Below the pieces are notes generated by a model. That model was given only the letters and a program-made list of their open reading frames with translations. It was not told where the DNA came from and ran no database searches. DNA of 64,000 nucleotides, from contig PJRA01000263.1 of the NCBI GenBank assembly GCA_016987375.1, positions 3,715,757 to 3,779,756 of the forward strand. Reading direction: 5' to 3'. The position numbers and the translations under genes are program-made. Source of the stretch: Brachionus koreanus (lineage: Eukaryota; Rotifera; Eurotatoria; Ploima; Brachionidae). Position 1 is the first letter of the stretch; each line of letters opens with the position of its first letter. This document shows positions 37,370-51,200 of the stretch, piece by piece.

Positions 37370-39165
37370 AAATAAAAGAAATATTTTTGTACTTCTTGTT
37401 ATTGGATAAGTAAAATTTTGAAATAAAGAATTTCTATTGAAATTTAATATATTAACCAAATATCTAATTATATTAGCCCCTGGTCTTAAATCAAGGTGCT
37501 TTGAGAAATTTCAAAAAGTATATTTTAAGTTTGTTAGAATTTTTTTTAAAATTTTATTCAATTTTTTTTAGTTAAGTTCTTTTTTATTCTTTTTTTTTTA
37601 ACAATTGATTTTTTTATCTCAACTAATAAATTAACCTCTTAATATAAGAAAAATTTTTTCCTATAGAAAAAAAAAACTTTAAATCCAAATATTTTTTCTA
37701 AATAATAATTTTTAAATTAACTCTTCTCTATTAGTTTAGTCGAGATGCTTCAATAATTTTACTAATTAGATTATGGAACTAATAATCTTTGTTAAAAAAA
37801 AGAGAAGATTTAAGAAAAATAATCAGTATCAATGCCTTTCAAGTACCAGAGTCGAATGCAAATTGTTATTCGAATATAACCATAAAGCCAAAACCAATTC
37901 TTAAAATATTTAATTTAAAACATTTTTATTGTATTAAAAATAGTTTCTTTATGAAAAGTTTTTTCGTCTGTGAAAGCGTCTAATAACCCAGGCAAAAGAG
38001 AACATGAAATCATTTTTTTAAAGTGTAATTGGGAATTAAATTTGCAATCAGTGGTTTCAAGCTGATCGAAAAATTCCTTCAATTCATTTAAATCAAGCGA
38101 GCCATCATATGTATCCAAAAAGTAGTTTGTGAGTTGAATTGAACTTTCGTTGTTGAAACCAATAGTCATAAGATAGTCACGAAATTTGTAATCAAAAATG
38201 TGACTCTGAACCGTAAGATAAATTTAGCATCACATTATTTAAATTTAAATTACTTGATCTCGTTTTATTCTGTCAGAAATGTTCAGTAATATTTCTTTTA
38301 TTCCGGAGGAGATCTCATTTTTGGCTTTGATTTCGCCTTCTGTGTGCTTTCTTTATCAAAATAAGCCATCTAAACAAAGTCATTTTTATTTTTCAGAATA
38401 TACTTTATTAGACTGCAAATAAATTCGTCAAATTTGTTTCCTGATTCTTCATCAATGTCTGAAAATTGAAAAAAAACGATCAAAATACACTTTTTATTGA
38501 TTAATTTTAAATTTTCTATTTACTTTTGGCTGGATTTGTCAAATTTGCAAAGTTCTTTTTTTTTAAATTTATGAGAAAACATAAATATGTGGGAAAATTT
38601 AACCAAGCAAACAACTGGAATCAACTGAGCAGAGAATTTCATGTGATTCCAATTGTGCTAGATCAGTGACCAATACCTTTGTTAGGTTTTCCTCGAAGTT
38701 TTGAGCAACCTCTTGTTCGAAATTCAGTGTTTCGTTTGAGTCGATCTCCGTTGAAAGCATTTTCAAATTTACACAAAAAATAGAATTATTACGTTTTTTT
38801 GTTTCAGAAATTAAGGTAGAATTGTTGAAAGTAATTTCAATTAATTTATTTAAAATAATTTAAGCAATTATTCCTAATTCATTTTATATCAAATTTAAAT
38901 TTGAATAGTCAAAAATAATATTAAAAACGATTGTTGGTGTTTTGGTCGCTTCTTTTAATACAAAAATGCACTAGAAGCATCTTAAAATTAAATGGATTTT
39001 TCAATTTTAATTGACTTGTTGATTCATCGCCCATCAACAACTACTCCTAGAGCCAGTTTTTGATAAATATAATTTTTATCAAAATTCAACACTTACATTC
39101 ACTTTATTTTTATTATAAAAAATTATTTTTTAATTAAAAGACATGCTTATCTTTAACTAATTAAT
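37370..39165 (-). repeat. Partial direct duplicate of the ZZEF1 5' region
   Basis: 37961-38887 matches 32782-33710 with two substitutions and one 2-base homopolymer difference by eye, introns included. On one side, 38890-39165 matches 33712-33990 with many changes. On the other, 37830-37900 matches about 32070-32150, 37640-37790 matches about 30610-30790 (including a decayed exon 10 at about 37733-37790), and 37380-37530 matches about 30225-30370. The unit is thus a same-orientation copy of about 30.2-34.0 kb with large internal deletions that removed exons 5-9. Confidence 0.88.
37915..38760 (-). CDS. Truncated ZZEF1 copy, N-terminal part only; exons 38604..38760, 38404..38458, 38254..38350, 37915..38205
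   Basis: Carries the exon 1-4 equivalents of ZZEF1 with the same start codon and splice sites. Past the breakpoint near 37960 the frame runs into unrelated sequence (TFHKETIFNTIKMF) and stops. The spliced frame is intact at 199 aa: the ZZEF1 N-terminus with its degenerate EF-hand region, but no DOC or ZZ domain. One residue differs from the parent before the breakpoint (SLLPG for SLMPG). It may be a transcribed pseudogene, a short decoy protein, or silent. No poly(A) signal was assigned. Confidence 0.55.
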
Positions 39166-42100
39166 TTAGCAATTTTAAGTTTAATAATCAAATTTGCTAA
39201 CTTTTATTATTCAAAATAAAGAATAAAACAAGCAAATAAATCAAAATAAAAATATTTTTAGTGTCAAATACAAAAAAATTGTATTTAAATGAAAATTTAT
39301 TCAATTTGCAGCGAATTGTGTGTTAGTTAAATACTACCTAATCTGAGTCGTGGAATCAAGTCAAATTTTATTTTAATATTTTACTTTTTTTCTATTTAAA
39401 TTCGATATTTTCTAGTAAAAAAAAATAAAATGAGTTTTTTTTCATTTTACTTTCATATTACAATTTTTTTTGTAGGCAGAATTTTTCTTTTTGTTTGTGT
39501 ACTTTTATTAAAATTCTTTAGTGAGATAAAATAAAAAATTTCGAAAAAAAAAATCAATAAAAATTCAAAATCGTGCAATATTATTTTTTGAACAAAATTT
39601 TTTCTACTCAACCGCCTAGTGTCATTTTAAACTCAATAGTTTATTTCAGTGCAACAACAAGCAAAAATCAAACCGCGTTTTGTTTAGTTTTCTGCATCAG
39701 ATCAGCTTCTTTAAAATCTAAATTTTTTTAAAATGTTTATTTAAGAGTGAATTAATAAACGGCTTAACTAAGTAAGAAAATATGCTAATTTCAATTTTAA
39801 ATTAATATAAATGTTTTTCTTTTGAATTTTTCAAAGATTTTTATGATAAACAAAAAAAAGAGTATAAAATTTTACAAAATTCTAAATTATTGTTGTTAAT
39901 TTTATAATTCTGGATTCTAATCAATAGGCTATTGCAGTTTTGTAATTCAATAATTAAAGGAAAGCTTTTTAAAATTTAATACTTGTTAATTTTTTGTTAA
40001 TTATGAATTTTCAAGTTTGGTGACCCATATTTTAATTGCTATGAATCGAATAGAAATTGATATTTAAATTGTGTTACTCAAGAAACCATAATATGAAAAA
40101 TAACAGAATAAATAAAAAGATTCTAAATCAATCGATCACAAATTAAATTCAAATTTATAATAATAGTCAACAATCAAGCAAAAAGTACAAATCGCTTTAT
40201 AATTTGCTTTTAAAGAGACAGAATCCTTGTTAAAGGTCTTTCGATTTAGATAAAGCTAATAAGTTAGTTTAAAGCAACATTTGAATAGAATTAATTTAAA
40301 TTTAAATTTTGTATCCGATTAGTTTATATGCTAAAATAAAAAAAAAAATATATATATATATTTGTTTTTAATATTATGAGGGCAGCTATGGCTTTCTAAA
40401 ACAAAATTTAAAAACTTATCGGCATAAATGAGCCTTTTTAAGCTATTAAAATTTATACTCCTAAGTTGAAATAAATGCAAATTGTGAATTTCTATTTTAA
40501 ATATTACGCATTTATTTTAAGCAAAAGCGCAAAATTAATTGTCAAAATTGGCTCTTAGCATCTTTGTGCCAAGTTGAGCGAGAGTTAATTTTTTTTTCAT
40601 ATATTTTTTTTTCAAAATTATTGCAAATTTATCTCAATAATCAAATAAGACATTTTTGATGATGTTTTTTCTTATTATTTTTAGTTTTAGTTTTTTCTAC
40701 CTGTTAGTTAATGAAATCCTAGAAAATATTTGTGAATGAGATTAAATTTTTGCTCTAATCAAAACGAAAACCTTGGTTGTTTTTGGTGTTGAGTTTCAAA
40801 AAGAAAAAAAAAGAATTAGGGTGTAAAATTTACGTGTTAAAAAATATGGAAGAAAAACAAAAACTAGGATAATATGTCAATCGATAGGCATGGAGAAATA
40901 ATTAGGCATATAAGATAAATTTTGCGCCGTATAGAGCAAATTAATTAACTTATTATTGTCTACACTATGGGGACACAAGCCAACTTGGCTCACACAAATG
41001 ACCCGTGGGTATTTGAATTGCGCAAAATTGATAAAACTATCTGATTAATTATATTTTGTAAACAATCAGCTCTTTAAATAGCTCTAGGCAGCCAATTATT
41101 CTATAAACATTATTACAACACATACTTGAGCTTTTTATTTTTATTCAAAACTTCAAAACAATTAGCTTCAAAAAAAATTTAATACCTAAAAACAAAATAC
41201 TTAGATATTAAAAGTAAATTCGAGCGAGCTTGATCCTATTATGTTGTTTGCAACCAAGTTTCTTAATGTATCAAGCTGTTTTTACCAATCATATTCATTC
41301 AAGTTGCTAACTTGATTTATTACATAAGCCTTATTAATAATTTTTTCTTGTCAAGTCATTTTAATGCCTCAATAAGGTTTGTTTTGTCAAAATTTATAAT
41401 TTATCATGTTCGCTAAATAAATAGTATGAACCGGTGTTGGCCAAACAACACGAGTGGTATTAAATTTCAGCCTAGATACCATAATAAAAATATTAACACG
41501 TTCTAGGTTGTTTTTTTGTTTATAAATTAGAAACGTCTTTTTAGTTTTAGTTTTTTTCTCAATTAGCTTAATGGTCTCTAAATGGTTCGCACTTAATCTA
41601 GTCGATAAAATAAAATTTTGTTTAAATTATTCAATTTTAACCTTACCGAGTCCGATTAGTGTAGTTGAAATGCAAAATTTAATCTTTCTATTTTCAATAA
41701 CTTGATTTTCAAGTCTCTGAACAAAAAATTGAAATAAAAATTCAATTTTTATGTGTGATACTTAAAATAGAATTGCTATTTTTTCCATTATTCAAAAAAA
41801 AAATAACAAACCAAAGAGTATAATATTAAAAAAATTTTAATAAATTTTAAAATTTATGGCTTTTATTTTAGTTTCTTGTATTTTAGTTTGTGCTCGTTGC
41901 AATAAACTACTGGTCCCATTTAGTCAGCGAGCACATCTTTTCCTAGCTAATTTCACACTGGCTCGCTTGAAAAGCTTCCGCGAGTCGATGCACACATGTA
42001 CACTAAACCAGTCAAAACTTCAATTACTTTTTCAGGCTAAAAATAAAATTTCTATTTGCTCTTGTATTGATTTAGTATTTTTGCAGTGTTTGCTTAATGC

Positions 42101-42270
42101 CAATTTTATCGAGTTACATAAGCATAGAAAATTTTTCAATTGCTAACTCTTTCAAGCAGAAGCAATTAGTCAATTTAGTTTGTCTATTAATTATTTCCCC
42201 TTTTAGATCGGTTTTAAATTATTTCCAAATGATTCATAATTTGTTCTAAAGCACATTTAATGCAAGTCAG
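39166..42270. other. Intergenic, 3.1 kb, RasGEF upstream region
   Basis: Mostly A/T-rich. From about 40880 to 42270 the sequence is less homopolymeric and probably includes promoter and 5' UTR of the RasGEF gene. An open frame at 41856-42146 has no recognisable features. A stop codon in frame at 42256-42258 precedes the RasGEF start. Confidence 0.5.
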
Positions 42271-45200
42271 ATGGCCATGCGAGTCAACCAAGCCAGCTTG
42301 AACACGTCTAACCAGTCTCTAAACACAAACACAGACAGTCTTAAGCTGGTTAGCAAAATCCGCAAGATAAAGGAAAATCTCGACCAATGCTATCTTAATA
42401 CCAGCATCAACTTGAATAAATCGCTAAACTCGACAACTTGCTCTGACTCTCTGCCCAATGTAAATAGCCATCATGTTAATAAAACGGGCTACAAGGCCTC
42501 CCACCCGTCTAGATACATTCTGGTGAGTCATCAGGCGCTTGGCTTCGAGCTTGATAACAATCCAATTTCTCTCGACAATCTTGCTCTCGAACAGTTTTCG
42601 GAAAAACTCACCAACAGCTATACGTCTGATCAAGAACTTATTCACTCTGAGCTCATTATGCCCGATTTGAAGCATGCAGTCTACTCTGAGAATGTCAGTC
42701 GTCAATCGTCAATTAGATCTTTGCTCACAGAGAAAAATTCTAAATTTTTGCCCAATACAAGCATGGCTAATATGAAGAATAATTTTGCAAAAATAAAAAA
42801 AATAAAGACAAAAAATCAAATGAATGATGAATTAGAGAACTATGACAAAGAAGAAATTCACTTGCTGCAAGACTGGGACAAGTCGAGCTCGTGTCGAGAC
42901 TCACCATTGCAAAATCACGTGCCATCACGACCTACCACTCGACTCGGGTTTCAGAACGAGCCTGCTGATTGGAACAATTTGGAATATTCTGACAATGTAA
43001 CCATAGCGTCGTCCTCCTCAAATGAAACCAACAGCAAATACCAGGACATTGATGAATATGACAATATTCTAACCACTCCGAAATCCAGCACTGTGAACTC
43101 AAAGCTCTTGCCTGATTCATGTAATAAACTTTTGCCTAAAACAAAGCATGATGATGAGAATGAGTCGGTTTTAAGTGACTTGGTTACAAACTTGCAATTT
43201 GAAGAACAAAAATTGACAAATTATTTGCCAAATTCTAGATTTAAAGGTAACATAGATACTTTAACTTTACTTAATTAAAATTTGAAATAAACGCCCTTAG
43301 TTTTAATTAGTGTTAAAAACTTTTATTTTTTTAATTTTAGTGTTAGCTTTTCATTTTTGTTTATTTTATTTTAGCAGATTTATATTAAATTCATTGTCAC
43401 ATTATTTAATAGAAGCTAAAGCTAGGATTTTTGATAATTTTTTTTCTTTATTTTTTTTTCAATTTAAATTAAAATTGTTTATTTTTAAAATATTGATTTT
43501 AAAATAGAATTTTCAACCGAATTTAAGTCAATTATCATTCTAAGTGTATACAGATCTTTGAGTGTTTCTCATGTATCAAGGTTTGTTTTGGCTCTATTTT
43601 AATTAAAAGATAATTAGAAAATTTATTTAAATAAAATTATTTTGTGTAATCAGTTACGTAATTTAGACCATTTTTATACCTTTTTTTTTTTAATTTTAAT
43701 TAAAAAAAAAGAAATACACACATCGATATATGGCGTTTTTTTAATTACATCATAAAGGATACAAATAAATTTTAGGAAAAAAGTTTAGCCAATCTTCCAA
43801 GTAGCCTTCACGAATTATTTAAAAATAAATTCTTAATTTTTAAAAGATTAGAAATAATTTTTTAGTGATGAAATTGTTAGTTCTTGCTAAAAATTAAATT
43901 TAAGCGAATTTGCATTTTGCTAAAAATTCTAGTCCATTTGCAATAGAGAGCAAAAAAAAGCTCTCATTTAGCAGCTTGAATTTTCAACACTCAAATATTC
44001 AAATCCAATATTAACTTGATAGTTTAAGATTTAAGAAAAAAATAAAGAGATATTTTTTTTATAATCGAAAAATATTTTTCAGATTTTTTTCAAGAGTGAA
44101 TTTTGCTTTTTAAGTATTAAATTAAAATCATACGGATTAAAATCTAACCTTTTTATACTGTTAAAAAAAGATTGTATGTACACAGACAGTAAAATTTTTT
44201 AAGTCGATTTTGCTTTCTTTTTTTTTAGTCGAATTAATATTTAATTTAAAATTGTTTAATTTAAAAGTCACAATTTGTTTGAGACAATTTAACTTGGAAT
44301 TTTTTGTTAGAAAATGTTTTAAAAACTTATTTTAAAAGGATTTATTTTAAATGATGTATAAAGCCTTTAAATTTAATAAATAAATTAAATAATTCAAATT
44401 TTTAAGCGAAGGTTTTACATTAATTTGAAACTCTTGAAATTATTTAATTCAGATCTTGAAATATTATCAAAAAAACTTGCAAACTAAATGCTCTAGATTT
44501 TATTTTAAAATTTTGATCAGTATCAGGTGTTTAAAGAAGAGTGTTTTTTTTTCAAGCCTAATTTTCTGTTTAAGCCAAAGGCTATGTAAGAATTATAGAC
44601 TTTAAACTAAAATTTAGACAAGAACAACGCTAATTATTCTAAAAAATTTTATTAAATAATCAATTGTGCTAAGAGCTAAAATTTAATTTCTTTAAGTGAC
44701 AAATATTTACAGGAATCTTTTTTTTTGTGGAAAAATAATTCGAGGCGTATAAGTAAATAAAAATTTGAAATTATAAGGTTTTTCTGTTTATGGACAACCT
44801 TTACTAAAGCCTCATAAGCAAATTTGCTGTTTATTTATCTTAATTTGAAAGGTATAAGTGCTTAATGCTATTAAAAGTATAATCTAAATTAAAAGAATAA
44901 TTGCCTTTTTAAGAAGTTTATTTTTGATGATAAATAAAAATTTGAAAAAAATTGATTTTTTTTCTTAAGAGTTCGAACACGATTTTGATGTGCAGACCAC
45001 ATCTGATGTGTATTCCGAAGAAAATTCATTAAGCTTGAATAATTACAATAAATTAGCTCAGCCGTCGACGCCAAACATGGCATCGCTATTTGTGCGCGAA
45101 CAAAAAACCGCTCACACAAAAAAGTTGGCTAGTTCGGGCCAAAAAAATATGGACAGTTCAGCCAATCAGTCGCCTGTTTTAAATTCAAGCCTTGTCCAGC

Positions 45201-48200
45201 GGCATTCGACTCGAGATGACGATTCATCAAGCTACAAGCGTCTTAGCAACACCATCAATAGTTTGTTTACAAATTTAATAGATAATTTGGAAAGGCAGAA
45301 AAACAAGGACTATTTAAATGAGTCCGAATGTGATTACAAATTTAATTCGAGCCTATTCTCAAACTCGAATTATCAAGTAAATAAATCATTTGATCAGGCA
45401 ATGACAAATAGCAAAAACAAGTCACTTCCACAGGCCAATTCTAACAAGGAATCTAACAAAGACAGTGGATTCAATCAAGAGATTAGCTCTCTTAACGAGT
45501 CTCAAACTCAGCTCGTACTTAAAAATCAAACAATCAATAGCAAAATAAATTCTTTGTCTCGAGAGACCAGCGAGTCGAACAAAATCCGTTCTAATCTAAA
45601 ATCATATGAATTCTCCACTCAGGCTTACAACAGTAATTCGAATGAAATTTCTCTCTTGGACAGATTTTTGCACAACGAGCAACTGGTGGCTGAAAAGCAT
45701 TCCAAAATCGAATCGGTCATTGTTGCTTTTTTCAACTATAAAAATTTGAATCTAGACGACTATTCGATTATAGAGTACATTTTAAATCAAGAGGGCATCA
45801 CTATAAAAACATTTAAACAATTAATTAAAGAAAAATATTATAATATTGACTGGCCAAATGAGCTATTGCTCTATTTGCATCAAATAGTGAACGAAAGAGA
45901 GTCACCAAGATCAGAAAGTCTAGATGAAAACATTGACCATGTTTCTATATACGAAGATAATTATTCACTCAATAGCAATGTTGCAAATGGTTCAAATGAG
46001 TGCAAATTAGTTGATATTGAAACTAGGCTGAATAACAATTCAATGAATAGAACTTTGATTAGGCAAGAAGCAGCTGATATTTCGCCGAGTCGATCAAGTA
46101 GTACTAGGTCTTATCGCCGATTAAAAGAGATTAAAAATTCGACTAATTCAAAAAGAAAACAAAGTGTGCGTGAAGATGAAACGTTAGGAGAAGACCAGGA
46201 TAAGCTAATTAAGTCGTTGTCAAACTCATTCACCAAACGACGTGAGCGCAAGGGCTCATTGCCTGAGGTAGCTTCAAGTCAAAATGTAAATGGGGAATAC
46301 GACCTGCAGATGTCTCACTATTCTCAAAATTCAAATGGTACATTGGTGAATGAACACAAAATTGAAGACAATGTAAATAGACGATCGCGCAAAAGTGCTT
46401 TTGTTTTAGAAGTTCTTAGAACAAGTATGTTTAGATCAAAATCTTTGACCGATTTAAACAACTCGTTGCTCAATTGTGAACGTGGTGGAAGTATTCTTTC
46501 AAATTCGACTATTAAACACAAATCGTTTGGAGCCAATTTGAATCTATTAAATGAGCAAAGTTTGGAAAAAAAAGATAAATTAAAAAAAGAGTATTTTTTT
46601 TTCAAATTTTTTTATTTAAATATGAAAAATTAAATTTTCCTTTTTAGTTTATTCGGTTTGATATGGCAATGTGCAGATATGTGCTATCCTGAATACAGAA
46701 ACAAATATATTGAGCTAACGTGGCTCTTGGTTTGTAAAAATTAAATAAAATAGAAAAATTATTAATTTTATTTATTTAGAATGGCGATAAAATTTCTGCT
46801 GATTCAAAATTAAAAGAAATCGAACAGAGACTTAATATTGAAAAAAATCTCAGAGAAAAAAATATTGACTTACTACACAACATTGAAAATAGATGTAAAG
46901 TAAAAGGTAAGTTTTAGATTTTAACTTGTTTATTTTTCTTTTATTTTCAAATATTTTTGATTATTTTAAATAATTTTAAAGGTTATTTTTTAAAATCCAT
47001 TAAATCTCATAAGGCTTTAGAATTTAGAATTTTAAGATGAAAAATTTTAAGCGAGCAGTAACAATCATAGATAAATATTCTGATGTAGCAAATTTTAGTT
47101 TTTAACCCTTATCTCTCGAGAATATAAAAATTTAAGTGATAATAATTTAATGGGGAAATTTTGACTCAAAAATAATGAATAAAAATTTTTTTTAAAAAAC
47201 ATTTTTTAATAAAATTATTTCTGCAAATTTGAGGATAAAAAAAAGAATCACAAGAATAGAACACTAATAAAATTAGATTAACCCTAATATGCATTTTTTA
47301 CAAATTAGACAGGGTAAAATTATTTTGGACATTTTAGTAACTTTTAAAACATTCTATTTTAAATAAATCAAAGAACCATTTTTATTTACAAAAAGTTCGC
47401 AATTTTTGTTTTCATACGCAAATATTTTTAGTTTGCTCAAAAATTTATAGTTCTCAAAAATAAAAATAAAATTTTTACTGTCAATTAAAGAAAAATTTAT
47501 TTATTTTCAATTTGAAAATTATTGGAAAAGTCAAGGATATATTTTACTTTTTTTGGACTCAAATATCTAATTTTTTTTTAATTATGAAAAATGAAAATTT
47601 TTATTTAGGTTAAGCTAGTTATCAAATAAATTTAGTCTGTCAAAATTTGTGAAATTTTTAAATAATCAATTTAAAATGATTTGGTTAAACTAAAGATTAA
47701 AAGGCAGTGCTTTTTAAAATTAAAAAATAACAGGAATTATCAAAGTCTATCGATCTTTGATAATTTTTTTTTATTTCTAAAATCCACAAAATAACGCAAG
47801 AATTAGTTTAATTAGTTTTATTTTAAATAAAAACTAATACTTTTTTTAAATTAAATTTTAATTCCATTTATCCATGATGAAAGTTGATTTAATGATTCAC
47901 AAAAAAAAACAAACTCGTTTATTTGAAACTTACATGAAATGAAATGATTAATAAAATGATTTCATTGCAGATTTTTGAATTTTTTTAACATTTCAAAGCT
48001 TTATTTTTAGACTCATGAAAAAGGATTGTAATTTCTAACAATGCATTGATATTAATTGCGCAAATTTTTTGATCATTTTTGAAAAATAAAATAGGATCAA
48101 AACTTTTCTGAATTCATGTGACTTGGATCACATCATAAAATATTAAAACTTAATACTTGAGTACTTTTTTCTATTAATATCATATAAAATTTAAATTTAC

Positions 48201-51200
48201 GAATTAACTTTTAAAACAAAAATTAATTGATCATTAATTAAATTTTTAATCATGCATCTTATTTTTAAAGCAGTAAAAGTTTACTGTTTAATAAAAAATA
48301 TATACTATATATTTTTTATTAAACAGTAAAAAAATAGTATTTTTTTTAATAAAAAAAATATTAAAAAAGTTTTAAATTCTTGGTGGATTCTGAAAACGAT
48401 CTCATTTTTTGATAATCAAGATGTTGAAATATTATTTTTTAAAAATTTAATTTTATTAAAGATGAAACTGAAAATCCGAATTTAAAAGAACGACTAAAAA
48501 ATCAACTTAAATTAATTAATGATAAAATCAAAGAACTGGAAATGATGTGTTTATTTTTGAGAGTAAATCAATTTTGCAAAATATCTATTCAACTTAAATT
48601 AAAAAAAAATATTCTTATTTTAGATTTGTGAGATTAATAGTCAATGCCTTGGGCCGGAAGATATCGAATCATTTTTCCGTAATCCGTCTGAATTGAATAT
48701 TACCAGCAAAGGAACTCAACAAGCCAAGTCATTTTTTGAAATTTTGAAAATGCTTTATGGCAGGTAAAATAGCTTGAAACTTAAGAAAAAATAAAATTTC
48801 ACAGCTATTTAATTTCAGTGATGCTATTAGTACTGGTTTTGCTTATCAATTTTTTGTCACATATCGTTACATGTGCTCGTCTATTGAACTTCTTAATTAT
48901 TTTCAACACATTTTCAGCAAAGTTTCTAATAAGTAAATTTAGAAAAGGTTACTTTAAAAAATTCTTAATTTAAATTTTAAAGCACTGATTTGACTAAAAA
49001 TAAAATTAAATTAGTCCAAGAGAGAACAATAAATTTATTGGCAATGTGGCTAGGTAAACGAGAAATTTTAGAAAATTAGAAAAAAAAAATTTTGAAAATA
49101 AATATTTTTATCTTTTTTAGATGGTTTCTATTCGATAGACTTTCATCAAAACATTGAGCTTCTTGGAAATTTAGAACACTTTTTAAATGAAGAAATAAAG
49201 TTCTATGATCCCAAAAAGCATGAAATTATTTGTGACATCCTTCAAAGTCCTAATATTGAATTTAATTTGTTTACAAAAAAATCCAAATATTTTGAGAAAA
49301 TTAACGCTAAATATCGCAAACAAGAGAATGAGCCAAAAAAATCACGTTTGTTCAATGGTGCATCCTTGAAGAAAAGGATACTGAACAGTTCAGCAAAACG
49401 AGCCAGATCAAGATCAAAAAGTAAGAGCAGAGAGCGCAATCAACATGAATCAAGATACCAAGATGATCTGAACGCTACAACTATATCGTCATCTCGGATT
49501 GATTTTCTAGTCTCAGATTTTACCATTGAAAAAATCGCTAGTCAACTAACTCTTATTGAATGGGACAATTTTTTGGATATTCACGTTTGTCACTGCCTTA
49601 ACTCTAAAGCTCAAGGTGTCAACTGTGACTCTAAACAGCCAATCGATCCAAATATTATAAACACTCAAAGTTGCCTTTTTGTTGATAATTACTTAAGTAA
49701 AAGTGTTTATAAAATGATACAATTTAATTACTTACTAACTCATTGGATTGCTGCTGAAATTCTTTTGTCCGACAGCTCAAAAGTAAGATTATTTGCTCGA
49801 AGCATTAAAAATTAGAAAAAAATTTTTTTTCCAAGACTCAGGCTATGCTAATAATGAGATTTTTGAAAATAGCAAAAAAATGCTGTGATTTAGCCAATTT
49901 TTCATCTGCATTTTCAATTTACGAAGGCCTTCAGGATATTACTGTTCGTAATTTACCGTCTTGGCAGCATGTGTCCAGTAAATCAATGCAGTCATTTGAA
50001 AAAATTATTTCTTACAAAGTATATTAATTAAATGAGTTTAAATTAAATTATAATATATGATTAAAGATTTTATTTCAAAATGATCCTTTTGCAATATATA
50101 ATTTGACCAAATCGATGAATCTTCCTGTAATTCCACCGATGCATTTGTTTTTGTTGATTGTACAGCAGCAAGAGCACGGTAGCTTTCAGTTACCAAATGG
50201 ACTTTGGAAATGGACAAAATTAGGGTAAAAAATTTATCCTTTAAATTTTGAAGAATTTGTTGAAGTCAAAAGTTATTATCCATTTCATAAATTTAAATTT
50301 TAACCAGTTTTTCGAATACAATTGAGTGAAATAAATAAGTTTAATGATTACTGATTATAATTAATTACAAAAGGTAATTGATGTCGTTGCTTTGTCTTTT
50401 TTGAAGAATTCAGTTGCTATATTGGAAGAAAAATCTCTTTAAATATAAAATTAAATTTTTACTTAGGCAAATTATATTAGAGAACAATGCAGATAAAACA
50501 AATCAGATGTTGTTTAGCTCTAAAAATAGGTTTCCAAGCAAATACAATATAATTTTTATAATTTGATTAGAACAATTTTCAAAAATCTAATTCAAAATAA
50601 TAATTAGACAAATTATTCGGTATTGTGAAGTGCAAACAAAAAAAAATTCTTCTTTTTTTGATAAATGAAAATTTATTAAAATAAAAAATATTACAAGATT
50701 TTTTGCTTAAATATTTTTATTATATATTCTATGTAAAAAAAAAAGACAAAAAATAAAACTTCAATAAAATTTTAATTGATTATTGATTTGATTTATAAAA
50801 AAATTGAGTTAATTTTATTAAATTTTTTATTTTAGTAAATTTTAATTTATCAAAAAAAAAGAATTTTTGTTTTTTGTTTTTGGATTTCACAATAACGATT
50901 ATTTGACACAAAAAAAGCTAAAAAAATCAAATAGACATGATAAACTTTTACATAAGCCAAATAGTAGAAATAGAAAAAATGATAAAAATTCATCACTTTT
51001 TTTTAAAATCTGAATTAGAAAAAAGAAATAGATTTTTTAAATAATAAAGATGCGAATTTATTAATTATTTTTTAATTTGTTTTTTTAAAAAGGTTTTTGT
51101 CAAATTTGGTTGACCAAATACGAAATGTTCAACAACATTTTGAATGTAATTTAGAACCTTGTGAAGAATTTGTTGAAGGTTTGCTACAACGAATATACTA

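Noticed and set aside
41856..42146. 96-codon frame upstream of the RasGEF gene
   Set aside because: No recognisable domain, stops before the RasGEF start, and has an acceptor-like site inside. More likely 5' UTR or promoter sequence.
42424..43120. Antisense frames over RasGEF exon 1
   Set aside because: Shadows of the sense coding sequence; the sense frame continues in phase through all later exons.
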